NCBI GenBank assembly: GCA_902776665.1
Contig: CACYQZ010000007.1
Location: 1-64,000 of the forward strand
Origin: an uncultured Prevotellaceae bacterium
Lineage (GTDB): Bacteria; Bacteroidota; Bacteroidia; Bacteroidales; Bacteroidaceae
Length of the DNA: 64,000 nt
Direction: 5' to 3'
Shown here piece after piece: positions 51,858-61,154 of this stretch. The notes beneath the pieces are model-generated. The model worked only from the letters and a program-made list of their open reading frames with translations, ran no database searches and was not told the origin of the DNA. A program made the position numbers and the translations under genes. Each line of letters opens with the position of its first letter. The stretch's first letter is position 1.

Positions 51858-54800
51858 TTAGAACTTAACCTCAAGACCGATGGTGAAGGTCTTGTTGGGA
51901 ACGTAGTCGTAGTCTGTGCCACCGCCGAAGTTGTACTGCGGGTTCATACCGTCGAGGTGTGTGAACAGAGCTACGTTATCCATAGAGGTAAACACGCGGA
52001 CGTTGCCCAGACCGACTTTCTTCACCCACAACTGCGGGAGCATGTAGCTCAGCGTGATGTTCTTGATGGCGAAGTAAGAAGCGTCGATCAGGTAGCGGTC
52101 GGTGACGAGCTGGTTACCATCGGCGATGGCCATACGGGGCACGTCGGTGATGTCGCCCGGCTTCTGCCAGCGGCGCAGTGCTGCGCGGTTCCAAGTGGAG
52201 CTGGCATACCAGAGGTCCATGTGTGCGCTGTAGTTGCTGTCGTAGATCTTGCCACCGAGCGAGTAGGTGGTCAGGATGCTGAGGCTCAGGTTCTTGTAGT
52301 TGAGCGCGGTCGAGAGGCTACCATAGAGGTCGGGGATACGGCTTCCGAGGTAGTACTTCGATGCGTTTGCCTTGGCATAGTCGCTGGTGATGTATTCGGT
52401 GCCGGGCTTCATGTTGCCGTCATCGTCCTTCTCGTATGCCCAGTAGAGCTGCTGACCCGTGAGCGGATCGACACCTGCCGACTTGGCCATGTAGAACGTG
52501 TTGAGCTCGTAGCCTTCCTTGATGACGCGCACACCATTGATGATTTCGGGCGATTCAGCCGTGAGTTTGGTCACTTTGTTGTTCAGGATTGATCCCATCC
52601 ATGCGAGATTCCACTCGAAGTCTTTCATCTTCACGGGATAGCCGCTGACTTCGAATTCCCAACCTTGGTTGCGCATGTTACCGACGTTGGCGCTGTAGCC
52701 GGTGAAACCGGTGGAGAGCGGCAGCGGATAGTTCAGCAGCATGTCGGTGGTCTTCTTGTTGAAGTACTCGATGCTGGCGTGCAGGCGGCTGTTGAGGAAG
52801 GTTCCTTCAAGACCGATGTTCAGGTTGCCGTTCTTTTCCCAAGAAACTTCTTTGTTTTCCAATGTCGAAACGAATCCACCAGGAGCGTTACCGTTGGCGT
52901 AGCTCAGGTCGTAGAGGCTCTGCCAAGTGTAGTAATTCTGAGTTCCATCGGAGTGCAAAATATTGTCGTTACCCTGCTCACCATAACTGATCTTGAACGA
53001 GAGGTTGTCGAGCCACTTCACATCTTGCAGGAATTTCTCCTTCGAAACGCGCCAGTTGGCACCAATCGACCAGAACGTACCGGTGTTGTTGTCCACGTAG
53101 AAGCGCGAAGAAGCGTCCTGACGGAACGAAGCGGTGAGGTAGTACTTGTCGGCGAAGTTGTAGTTGATACGGCTCAGCCAAGAGTTGATGCGATACTTAT
53201 CGGTGTAGGAGTCGGCTTCGTTGAGCGTGGTGCCCGGACGAAGTTCCTTGATACCGTTTACGAGGCTGGTCTTGCTGGCTCTGAGAAACTCGTAGGTGTA
53301 GTCGTACCACTCGTGACCGAGCAGGACGTCGATGTTGTGCGAACCGAACGAGCGGTTCCAAGTGAGCAGCTGGTTGAAGGTGTAGCTCAGCGTGCGGCCA
53401 TTCTGCTTCCGAATCAGACCGCCGGCGTTCTTCTGGTTACCGTGCTCGGAGTTAATGTAGCGCATGTAGTTGGCGCTGGTGTAGTCTGCACCGAAGTTGA
53501 TGGCAAACTTCAAGCCCTGCAACCATCCGAAGCGGGGAGCGTCTCCACCGAATTGCACACCTGTACGCACGCTGGCAGCGTCGCGCTTCGTGTAGGCGTC
53601 GTCGAGCATCAACATACCCAGCGAGCTGAAGTCGCTCATCGAACCGGGACGAGCTTTGCCGTTGGGACGAGTTTCACCCCAGTCGTAGAGAACATTGCCT
53701 TGGTCGTCGTACATAGTCTGACCATTTTCGTCTTTCAGATAGACGGGGAACAACGGGTTGATGAACTGTGCGGTGTACCACACGTTCGAGGTGCTCGTTC
53801 CGTCGTAGTCGCTGAAGTTCGAGCGCGAGTGCGACAGAGCGGTGCTCAGGTTGGCCTTGAACCAGTCGGTCACTTGGCTGTCGATGTTGGTACGAGCGGT
53901 GTAGCGCTGGAAAGAGGTCGTTTTCAACAGACCATCTTCGTTCAGATAACCGAGCGAAAGCATGTACTTGGTCTTGTCGGAACCGCCGTCGATGGAGAAC
54001 TGGTGTTCGTGACGGAAAGCGTTCTTGCGGAGCACGGCATCCATCCAGTCCTCATCCCAAACCGACTGGGCGTCGGTGCGCACCTGACCCGTTGCGGGGT
54101 CGATGATTTCGTTCCACTTGTAGTTCTTGAACGGGTTGTAGTATTCACCACCCAGTTCGTCGCCGAGGGCGTTGCGGGCTGCAGCCTCAGCGTCGGCCAG
54201 AGCCAGGCCTTGGTTGAACTGGTAGTCGTTGCGCAGAGCCTCGTAGTAGAGCTGCACAAACTCCTGCTGGTTCACATGGTCGTATTTCTTGATGGCACGA
54301 TTCGACCAACCGACGGTAGAACGCCAGTTCACGTTGGCCTTACCAGCCTTACCCTGCTTGGTGGTAATCATCACCACACCGTTGGCACCACGTGCACCAT
54401 ACAGAGCACCTGCCGAAGCGTCTTTCAACACGGTCATCGACTCGATGTCGGCGGGGTTGATGCTGGCGAGGTTGCCGTCGTAGGGAATACCATCGACCAC
54501 GTACAGCGGTGCGCTCGATGCGTTGATCGAACCGAAACCACGCACGCGAATCACAGGCGACGAACCCGGCTGACCCGAACCCGAAGTCACCTGCACACCA
54601 GAAACGTTACCTTCCAGTGCTTTCACGGCACTTGTCACGGGGCGAAGTTCCATGTCTTTCGCATTGACATTGGCTGCCGAACCGGTGAACGACGTCTTCT
54701 TGGCCGTACCATAGGCCACGACAATCACTTCATCGAGGGCTTGTTTGTCACTCGTAAGCAGAATGCGCATGTTCGGGCGAGCCGTCACCTCGATCGGCTC

Positions 54801-55034
54801 CATGCCGACATAGGTAATGCGCAGCAATTCATGTCCTTTCGGACAGGTCAGCGTGAACTTACCGTCCACGTTCGTTGCTGTACCGACGCTTGTACCTACA
54901 ACCATGACAGTTGCACCAACAACGGGTTCACCGTCGTCTTGAGATACCACGGTACCACTGACTTGCATCTGGGCCATTGCTCCTATTGCTGAGAACAGGA
55001 ATGCGGCCAAAAACAAACTTAGTCTTTTAACCAT
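51858..55034 (-). CDS. SusC-family TonB-dependent transporter, left side of the switch
   Basis: 1058 residues: signal peptide (MVKRLSLFLAAFLFSAIGAM), carboxypeptidase-regulatory-like domain, plug (LEGNVSGVQVTSGSGQPGSS, SMTVLKDASAGALYGARGAN) and barrel ending GLEVKF. The first ~36 codons and the 44 bp before the ATG are nearly identical to those of the oppositely oriented susC at 57918-61103. The few coding differences in that stretch are silent. Beyond the plug the two diverge strongly, so they should take up different ligands. No TAnnTTTG box is seen directly upstream. The nearest match, TAAATTTT, lacks the final G. Confidence 0.95.
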   Translation of the reverse strand: MVKRLSLFLAAFLFSAIGAMAQMQVSGTVVSQDDGEPVVGATVMVVGTSVGTATNVDGKFTLTCPKGHELLRITYVGMEPIEVTARPNMRILLTSDKQALDEVIVVAYGTAKKTSFTGSAANVNAKDMELRPVTSAVKALEGNVSGVQVTSGSGQPGSSPVIRVRGFGSINASSAPLYVVDGIPYDGNLASINPADIESMTVLKDASAGALYGARGANGVVMITTKQGKAGKANVNWRSTVGWSNRAIKKYDHVNQQEFVQLYYEALRNDYQFNQGLALADAEAAARNALGDELGGEYYNPFKNYKWNEIIDPATGQVRTDAQSVWDEDWMDAVLRKNAFRHEHQFSIDGGSDKTKYMLSLGYLNEDGLLKTTSFQRYTARTNIDSQVTDWFKANLSTALSHSRSNFSDYDGTSTSNVWYTAQFINPLFPVYLKDENGQTMYDDQGNVLYDWGETRPNGKARPGSMSDFSSLGMLMLDDAYTKRDAASVRTGVQFGGDAPRFGWLQGLKFAINFGADYTSANYMRYINSEHGNQKNAGGLIRKQNGRTLSYTFNQLLTWNRSFGSHNIDVLLGHEWYDYTYEFLRASKTSLVNGIKELRPGTTLNEADSYTDKYRINSWLSRINYNFADKYYLTASFRQDASSRFYVDNNTGTFWSIGANWRVSKEKFLQDVKWLDNLSFKISYGEQGNDNILHSDGTQNYYTWQSLYDLSYANGNAPGGFVSTLENKEVSWEKNGNLNIGLEGTFLNSRLHASIEYFNKKTTDMLLNYPLPLSTGFTGYSANVGNMRNQGWEFEVSGYPVKMKDFEWNLAWMGSILNNKVTKLTAESPEIINGVRVIKEGYELNTFYMAKSAGVDPLTGQQLYWAYEKDDDGNMKPGTEYITSDYAKANASKYYLGSRIPDLYGSLSTALNYKNLSLSILTTYSLGGKIYDSNYSAHMDLWYASSTWNRAALRRWQKPGDITDVPRMAIADGNQLVTDRYLIDASYFAIKNITLSYMLPQLWVKKVGLGNVRVFTSMDNVALFTHLDGMNPQYNFGGGTDYDYVPNKTFTIGLEVKF

Positions 55035-55111
55035 AAATTCTCTCTTTTTAAAAGTTAATAATATAAATAATGTGTAAAATTTAGACTTTTTCGTGCCTCC
55101 GCGCGGGAGGT
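54926..55111 (-). repeat. Left inverted repeat of the SusC switch
   Basis: Two blocks: the GC-rich 15-mer CCTCCGCGCGGGAGG at 55096-55110, and about 153 bp (54926-55078) covering the last 44 bp before the susC start plus ~36 codons. Both recur in inverted orientation at 57829-57843 and 57875-58026. Between the two blocks the copies differ. Confidence 0.92.
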
Positions 55112-55161
55112 GGGGAGGCTTTTAAGTAAATTTGTGGGCGATTGCCCTTTCATTTTAATCT

Positions 55162-56052
55162 ATGAGAAAAAAAGCAAAATTTTTTCACATGGCCACAGCG
55201 GTCATCGAGAAATGGAAACAGGACAAAAGTCCGAGTACAAATGCGAACTACCAGACGGCTCTTCGGTCGTTGAAGACGTTCACGGAGAATCAGGGAATCG
55301 ACCTGAATGGGCTCAACGAACCGCTCATCAAGGCTTACGAGCACTGGCTGCGAGAGAAAGGTGTGTGCCTCAATACGATTTCGTGCTACATGCGGTCGCT
55401 TCGCTCGCTCTACCACCAACTTGGAGGAAAGGGCGACCCGTTCAGCGCCGTCTTCACTGGCTCGGAAAGAACCGAGAAACGAGCTATCAGCATCGAGGAT
55501 GTCAGGAAAATTCGCCTACTGAAACTGCAAAAAGGCTCGCGCATCGACCTGACACGCGACATTTTCCTTTTCTGCGTCTATGCGCTCGGAATGCCCTTTG
55601 TCGATATGGCCCACCTGAGAAAACACAATCTTCGCAACGGTGCCATTGTCTATATGCGCCACAAGACGCAACAGACCATTCGCGTCCCCTTGGAGCCTTG
55701 CATGACTGACATCATTCAAAAATACACGAATTACGACAGCGACTATCTGTTTCCAATCATCCGTTCGCTCGACCCGAAAAAGGCCTATCGGCAGTATCAG
55801 GTATCTTTGGGGGTGTATAACAAAAATCTGAAGGAATTGTCGCACATGGCTGGAATCAAGGCCAATCTCACCTCCTACGTCGTGCGCCACACGTGGGCGA
55901 GCCTTGCCTACGAAAAAAACGTCGATCTCAGCGTCATTTCAAAGGCTCTCGGCCACACCGACACCCAAACCACTCAAATCTACATACGCGAAATCAACGA
56001 CGAGCGGCTGGCAACTGCCAACCGCTCGCTGCTGTCGAGTTTTTGGGAGTAA
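55162..56052 (+). CDS. Tyrosine recombinase (candidate SusC-switch invertase)
   Basis: 296 residues of the Bacteroidales tyrosine-recombinase type found beside invertible surface-protein loci. Core-binding domain to about 105. Catalytic residues visible: Lys in MRHKTQQTIRV, RHTWAS (the Arg of the HxxR motif, with the His position taken by Ser or Tyr as in relatives), LGHTDTQTTQIYI with the tyrosine. At the first catalytic Arg, where relatives usually read RGMSFVDMA, this protein reads ALGMPFVDMAHL, so Leu stands at that place. A -7 box TAAATTTG lies at 55127-55134. The gene lies between the inverted repeats, 51 bp from the left box. Confidence 0.88.
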   Translation: MRKKAKFFHMATAVIEKWKQDKSPSTNANYQTALRSLKTFTENQGIDLNGLNEPLIKAYEHWLREKGVCLNTISCYMRSLRSLYHQLGGKGDPFSAVFTGSERTEKRAISIEDVRKIRLLKLQKGSRIDLTRDIFLFCVYALGMPFVDMAHLRKHNLRNGAIVYMRHKTQQTIRVPLEPCMTDIIQKYTNYDSDYLFPIIRSLDPKKAYRQYQVSLGVYNKNLKELSHMAGIKANLTSYVVRHTWASLAYEKNVDLSVISKALGHTDTQTTQIYIREINDERLATANRSLLSSFWE

Positions 56053-56063
56053 ATAAAGGCACA

Positions 56064-57332
56064 TCAGTCTTTTAGGCATCCAATGGGAACGACAAAAATG
56101 CCGTCTTTTCGTTGGTAGGCAAATTCGCCGCATGTCACCACCATCAGGAAAGACGGTTTTCCCATTTTCTCCAAATCGACTTTATTTGCCAGTTTTTTAA
56201 GGTTTTCTGCGGCTTCTTCGATTTGCTTGTGTCCGAGTTTTACCTCTACGGCCGCCCATCTGCCGTCGTTCAAGGCTAAAATCATATCGGCCTCAAGCCC
56301 GTTCTTGTCACGGAAATGAAAGACGTCACCATCGTTGGCTTGTGTGTAAACGCGCAAATCCCTCGTACAAAGAGACTCAAAAAGAAATCCGAAGAAATTA
56401 AAATCTTCCAATAAGTGCTTCGGACTGATGCGCAAAACGGCGGTAGCAATTGACGGATCGGTGAAATGTCGCTTTGATGCCGTTCTAATGGCGGTTTTCG
56501 AGCGTAAGGACGGCGACCACGCCGGTTGGTCTTCTATCACGAAGATGCGGCGTAGGGCGTTCAGATAGGTGTCAAGTGTGGGTATGGAAATGCTTTTTTC
56601 GTCACCCTCGAAGTCACGCAAAATGGTGGTGTTTGTGGCCATCGTGGCTACGTTTCGAGCCAATGACCTCAACAAAAGTTGTACGCGTTTTGGATTCTTC
56701 TCAACACCATCTACGCGTGAGATGTCTTGATGGATAATGGCATCGACATAGTCACGCGACAAGGCCAGTGCATCTTCAGGAGCCAATCTGACAGAAGCGG
56801 GCCATCCGCCCCGGCAGATGGCATATGCGGCCTGTTCCACCGTCAGTAGCGATGGCGTGAGGTCGATAGGGTTGTTGTCGAAAAGATCCCTCAAAGAGAT
56901 TTTTCCATTGGATTCTTGCGATTCATACAGGCTCATCGTGTGCATGGCCAAGCGCGAAATACGGCCTGTTCCTGTATGCAGGGTGGCGTTGTCCAGCGGC
57001 ACTGCCGAGCCTGTCAAGATGAATTGCCCCGTTTGTTGGCGTTGGTCAACGGCAAAGCGCACCGCGTCCCAAAGCACAGGAGCCGTCTGCCATTCGTCTA
57101 TCAGATGAGGCACTGCTCCTTCCAATAAAACTGAAGGTTGGGTGTCGGCAGCCATCATATAGCCCTTCGCCTTGTCGGGGTCCTGCATATACACGACACT
57201 TTTGGCAGCCACAGACGACGTGGCAGTTTTACCGCACCATTTCGGACCCGTCACAAGCACTGCGCCTGAATGTTTCAGTTTCTTCGCAAGCAAAGCATCG
57301 CCGATTCTCGGCAAATAATTCTTGATTTCCAT
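56064..57332 (-). CDS. AAA ATPase with DUF4143 nuclease-like domain, copy 1
   Basis: 422 residues. N-terminal AAA_14 ATPase: Walker A TGPKWCGKTATS, Walker B-like HLIDEWQTAPVLWDAVRF, sensor FILTGSAVP. The C-terminal DUF4143 has a PD-(D/E)xK-like core (GLEADMILALNDG, AAVEVKLG). The family is common in Bacteroidota and its biological role is unknown. It is convergent with the recombinase (11-bp gap) and lies inside the putative invertible segment. A related gene ends at 62894. Confidence 0.9.
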   Translation of the reverse strand: MEIKNYLPRIGDALLAKKLKHSGAVLVTGPKWCGKTATSSVAAKSVVYMQDPDKAKGYMMAADTQPSVLLEGAVPHLIDEWQTAPVLWDAVRFAVDQRQQTGQFILTGSAVPLDNATLHTGTGRISRLAMHTMSLYESQESNGKISLRDLFDNNPIDLTPSLLTVEQAAYAICRGGWPASVRLAPEDALALSRDYVDAIIHQDISRVDGVEKNPKRVQLLLRSLARNVATMATNTTILRDFEGDEKSISIPTLDTYLNALRRIFVIEDQPAWSPSLRSKTAIRTASKRHFTDPSIATAVLRISPKHLLEDFNFFGFLFESLCTRDLRVYTQANDGDVFHFRDKNGLEADMILALNDGRWAAVEVKLGHKQIEEAAENLKKLANKVDLEKMGKPSFLMVVTCGEFAYQRKDGIFVVPIGCLKD

Positions 57333-57356
57333 TGTTTAAAGGATTGGTTCCGCCTG

Positions 57357-57388
57357 CAAAATTACGGAAACTTTAAGAAACGGCCAAA
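57357..57388 (-). promoter_or_regulatory. Promoter of DUF4143 gene copy 1
   Basis: Minus strand: -33 TTTG (57388-57385), 20 bases, -7 TAATTTTG (57364-57357), 25 bp before the start. The -33 lies in the first unit of the 23-bp tandem repeat. Confidence 0.7.
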
Positions 57389-57435
57389 AATAATTTTAAG
57401 AAATGGCTAAAAATAATTTTAAGAAACGGCCAAAA
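57375..57435 (+). repeat. 23-bp tandem repeat overlapping the DUF4143 promoter
   Basis: A 23-bp unit beginning AAGAAACGGCCAAAAA and ending TAATTTT occurs at 57375-57397 and 57398-57420 (three base changes), with a partial third copy at 57421-57435. Each unit holds a CCAAA, i.e. a -33-like TTTGG on the minus strand. Confidence 0.85.
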
Positions 57436-57570
57436 GGTCTCAAAGATGAAAAATTTTGGCGGTTCACGAAAAAAAGTTCACTCGAAATCCATCACTTTTG
57501 GATCAAAAATAACGTTTTTTGAGCGTAAAATGTTAAAAAATGGGGTGGAAACAACTTTTTTTGAAAAAAA

Positions 57571-57602
57571 ATTGTTTGTTTCATAAAAATGCACTATATT
57601 TG
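57571..57602 (+). promoter_or_regulatory. Distal promoter toward the right susC
   Basis: -7 TATATTTG (57595-57602) with ATTG at 57571-57574 (20-base spacer) or TTTG at 57575-57578 (16 bases). It points toward the right susC, with a ~310-bp leader. Confidence 0.5.
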
Positions 57603-57767
57603 CAAAGTCAAACCCTAATAAAACTAAAAACGAAAAAAAATATCACAAGCGCGAATATTTCGAAATGAAAATTTGTGCAAAAAAAAGAATAAATATGTGA
57701 CATATATTAACTATTAACCCTCAAAAAAAACAAAATTAAAATTTTTATGAAAAAAAATTGTTATTTA

Positions 57768-57799
57768 TTTGGCAGTATGATAAAAATATGCTAAATTTG
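57768..57799 (+). promoter_or_regulatory. Proximal promoter of the right susC
   Basis: -33 TTTG (57768-57771), 20 bases, -7 TAAATTTG (57792-57799): consensus. It lies just inside the inverted-repeat box at 57829-57843, so inversion would move it to the left susC. Confidence 0.78.
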
Positions 57800-57828
57800 C
57801 AAATTGAAAGTCAGAAAAAAACGAGTTA

Positions 57829-58026
57829 CCTCCCGCGCGGAGGTGTGAAATGTGGCAGCAAAGATAGAACTTTATTTACACATTATTTATATTATTAACT
57901 TAAAAAAGAGAGAATTTATGGTTAAAAGACTAAGTTTGTTTTTGGCCGCCTTCCTGTTCTCAGCAATAGGAGCAATGGCCCAGATGCAAGTCAGTGGTAC
58001 CGTGGTGTCTCAAGACGATGGTGAGC
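57829..58026 (+). repeat. Right inverted repeat of the SusC switch
   Basis: CCTCCCGCGCGGAGG at 57829-57843 is the exact reverse complement of the left box. The block 57875-58026 matches the left block 55078-54926 with about four substitutions and a one-base length change. Confidence 0.92.
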
Positions 58027-61000
58027 CTATCGTGGGTGCTGCGGTCAGAGTAGAGGGAACAGACGTAGGATCTACGACGAACCTCGATGGTAAATTTACG
58101 GTGAAGCTGCCGCAGGGCAAGCATCAGTTGACTATTTCGTATATCGGCATGAAAACCGTGCAGGTGGCCGCCCGCGACGGAATGCGTGTCGTTATGTCAA
58201 GCGAAGAAGGCTCGTTAGACGAGGTGGTGGTCGTGGCTTATGGTACGGCCAAGCGCCAGTCGATTACGGGTGCTGTGTCGGTTGTGGGTGAGGAGAAAAT
58301 CAAGGATCGCATCGCCACATCGGTGACAGCTGCTTTGGAAGGCTCGTCGCCTGGTGTGCAGGTGAACAACACCTATGGTGAACCTGGCGCAGCTCCGTCG
58401 ATTCGCATTCGCGGTATCGGCTCGCTTGTAAGCGGTGCATCGTCTCCGCTGTATGTCGTGGATGGTGTTCCTTTTGACGGCAACATTGCCGAAATCAACG
58501 CCGCGGACATTGAGTCAATGTCGGTGCTGAAAGATGCCGCTTCGGCAGCCCTGTATGGTAACCGTGCAGCTAATGGTGTGGTGCTGATTACGACGAAGAA
58601 GGGTCGTGGAACAGCCAAACCGCAAACCTCGCTGAAAATCAATCAGGGTATCTACAGCCGCGGCATTCCCGAATACGATCGTCTGGCAGCTGAACCTTGG
58701 ATGGAAGTTTCTTGGGAAGCAATGAAGAACTTTGCATTGAGTTCAGGTGTTGCAAAAGATGCAGCAGCAGCTGCCGCGTATGCTACTGAGCATGTCGTGA
58801 ATGACTATGTGAAGCGTAACATCTTTGACGGTGATGCAAAGGCTCTGTTCGATTCCAACGGCAAACTGACCGCAACCCGTCTGGCTGGCTACACCGACCT
58901 TGACTGGGAAGATGCAGTCGAGCGCAAAGGCTATCGTCAGGACTATGTGCTATCGGAAGCTTTCGCAGGTGAGAAGTACAATATCTATGCCTCGGCTGGT
59001 TACTTGAACGAGAAAGGTTATGTGCTTGCCAGCGACTACGAGCGTTTCACGGGTCGTATCAACACGCAGTTCACACCGGTGAAATGGCTGAAGACTGGTA
59101 TCAACCTGAACGGTACGTATGCCGAGCGTGACTACAACTCCAATGCAACAGGCAGCTACTATGCCAATCCGTTCTCGACGGCTCGCTACATGGCACCCGT
59201 TTATCCTATCTATTTGCACAACGACGACGGATCATTCCTGCTTGACGAGAATGGTGAAAAGCAGTACGATACTACCTCATCATATCTGTCGAACCGCAAT
59301 ATCGCTTTCGAGTTGCGCAACGACCATAACAAAAGCCGCCGCACGGCACTCGAAGGAATGGCTTTCGCCACCGTTATGCTGCCTTATGGTTTCTCGGCTA
59401 CAGTGAAGGCCGACTTCACTCGCTCGACGACCAATCGTCAAGTGTATAACAATCCGAAAATCGGTGACGGTGCAACGAACAACGGTCGTCTGACAGAGTA
59501 TGCTTACCAATACAACTCGCGCACTGCACAGCAGTTGCTCAACTGGGACTATGATTTCGATGTTCACCACATCGATGTGATGCTTGGTCATGAGAACTAT
59601 GATCTGAAATCCCGCTATCTCTATGGTATGAACACGGGTATGGGTATTGAAGGCATCTATGTGATGGGCAATTTCACGACAAACAGCTATTTTGAGGGAT
59701 ACAACGATGTTGACCGCACGGAATCGTATCTGGCTCGTGCCCGCTACAATTTCGATGAGAGGTATTTTGCCGACTTTTCTTGGCGTCGCGATGGTAGTTC
59801 GCGCTTCCACAAGGACAACCGCTGGGGTAATTTCTTCTCGTTCGGCCTGAACTGGAATGCCAAGAAAGAATCTTTCCTGAAGGATGTGAAATGGGTAGAT
59901 CAGTTGCGTGTACGCGCCTCTTACGGTGAGGTGGGTAACAATGCTGCCGTTTCACTTTACGGCTATCAGGCTCTCTATGGTATGGAGAAGAATGCTGGTA
60001 AGACGGCTCTCGTGAAGAAAAGCCTTTCTGCAGAAGACATCAAGTGGGAAACCGCACAGACCATCGACTTTGCCATCGAAGGCCAGTTGTTCAACCGCCT
60101 GAACTTCAGCCTCGGCTATTTCGACCGTCGCAACAAAGACCTACTTTTTGAGGTTCGTCTACCACTGTCGGCAGGTTCTTATGTATGGGCTGACGTGCTC
60201 AATCTGACCAAGTATCAGAACATCGGAACCATCTCCAACCGAGGTTTTGAAATTTCTCTCAATGGTGATGTCGTCAAGAAAAAACACCTCACTTGGAATC
60301 TGATGTTTGATGCAACGTTCCTCAGCAGCAAAATCAAGAAACTTCCCAACGGAGAAGACATTCTCAACGGCAACCAGAAATATTCCGAGAACCACGATCC
60401 TTACGAATTCTGGACCTATCACTTCGAAGGTGTGGATCAGATGACAGGTCAGTCGCTCTACACGCTTGATCCTGAAAAGAAAGATGCCGCTGCCTCTGCC
60501 AAGGAATTGGTAACTATCAACGGTACGGACTATACCACCAGCATCACCTACGGTTTGCGCGACTGGGCAGGTTCGGCTCACCCCGATGTCTATGGCTCGT
60601 TCGGATCCAACCTGCGTTGGAAAGACTTGTTCTGCAACGTGCTGTTCACCTACAGCCTCGGCGGTAAAGTCTTGGACGGTGTCTATCGTAGCCTTATGTC
60701 CACCAACTCGGCTTCGTCGGCTGGTGCCAACCATATCGACCTTCTGAACTCATGGAAAGCCGCTCCTGCAGGTATGACCGAAACTTCGGCCAACCGTATC
60801 GATCCAAACGGTCTTCCCATTATCGACTTCAACCGCAGCAGCTACAACAACGCCATGAGCGACCGCTGGCTGACCAGTGCTTCGTGGCTCGTGTTGAAGA
60901 ACATTACCCTCGGCTATAGCCTGCCGAAAACCATCGTCAAGCAATTGGGCATTGAGGGAATCTCTGTGACCGCCGGTGTGGAGAACCTCTTCACTTGGAC

Positions 61001-61103
61001 CGCCCGCAAGGGTCTGAACCCGCAATATTCATTCTCTGGCGGATGGGATGACACCTATGTCACTGCCCGTGTGTTCAATTTCGGTGTGCAATTCGACTTC
61101 TAA
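57918..61103 (+). CDS. SusC-family TonB-dependent transporter, right side of the switch
   Basis: 1061 residues from ATG 57918 (GAGAG seven bases upstream). An in-frame GTG at 57852 is unlikely, because the left copy aligns from 57918. Signal peptide identical to the left SusC, carboxypeptidase-regulatory-like domain, plug (LEGSSPGVQVNNTYGEPGAA, SMSVLKDAASAALYGNRAAN), barrel ending GVQFDF. In this orientation it has a consensus promoter and so is the expressed member. It precedes its SusD by 51 bp. Confidence 0.95.
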   Translation: MVKRLSLFLAAFLFSAIGAMAQMQVSGTVVSQDDGEPIVGAAVRVEGTDVGSTTNLDGKFTVKLPQGKHQLTISYIGMKTVQVAARDGMRVVMSSEEGSLDEVVVVAYGTAKRQSITGAVSVVGEEKIKDRIATSVTAALEGSSPGVQVNNTYGEPGAAPSIRIRGIGSLVSGASSPLYVVDGVPFDGNIAEINAADIESMSVLKDAASAALYGNRAANGVVLITTKKGRGTAKPQTSLKINQGIYSRGIPEYDRLAAEPWMEVSWEAMKNFALSSGVAKDAAAAAAYATEHVVNDYVKRNIFDGDAKALFDSNGKLTATRLAGYTDLDWEDAVERKGYRQDYVLSEAFAGEKYNIYASAGYLNEKGYVLASDYERFTGRINTQFTPVKWLKTGINLNGTYAERDYNSNATGSYYANPFSTARYMAPVYPIYLHNDDGSFLLDENGEKQYDTTSSYLSNRNIAFELRNDHNKSRRTALEGMAFATVMLPYGFSATVKADFTRSTTNRQVYNNPKIGDGATNNGRLTEYAYQYNSRTAQQLLNWDYDFDVHHIDVMLGHENYDLKSRYLYGMNTGMGIEGIYVMGNFTTNSYFEGYNDVDRTESYLARARYNFDERYFADFSWRRDGSSRFHKDNRWGNFFSFGLNWNAKKESFLKDVKWVDQLRVRASYGEVGNNAAVSLYGYQALYGMEKNAGKTALVKKSLSAEDIKWETAQTIDFAIEGQLFNRLNFSLGYFDRRNKDLLFEVRLPLSAGSYVWADVLNLTKYQNIGTISNRGFEISLNGDVVKKKHLTWNLMFDATFLSSKIKKLPNGEDILNGNQKYSENHDPYEFWTYHFEGVDQMTGQSLYTLDPEKKDAAASAKELVTINGTDYTTSITYGLRDWAGSAHPDVYGSFGSNLRWKDLFCNVLFTYSLGGKVLDGVYRSLMSTNSASSAGANHIDLLNSWKAAPAGMTETSANRIDPNGLPIIDFNRSSYNNAMSDRWLTSASWLVLKNITLGYSLPKTIVKQLGIEGISVTAGVENLFTWTARKGLNPQYSFSGGWDDTYVTARVFNFGVQFDF

Positions 61104-61154
61104 TTGACTACTACATTCAGTTTAAATCATTTAATCATGAAGGAGAAACAAAAT

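Larger units (their letters stand above)
57333..57917 (+). other. 585-bp AT-rich regulatory gap before the right susC
   Basis: No gene is seen. It contains the DUF4143 promoter with 23-bp tandem repeats (57357-57435), two plus-strand -7 boxes (57595-57602, 57792-57799), many A and T runs, and the 15-bp GC-rich box of the inverted repeat (57829-57843). From the second promoter, the susC leader would be about 110 bp. Confidence 0.8.

Noticed and set aside
57375..57435. CRISPR-like array
   Set aside because: The repeats are contiguous with no spacers, and no cas genes are present. No CRISPR array was found anywhere in the window.
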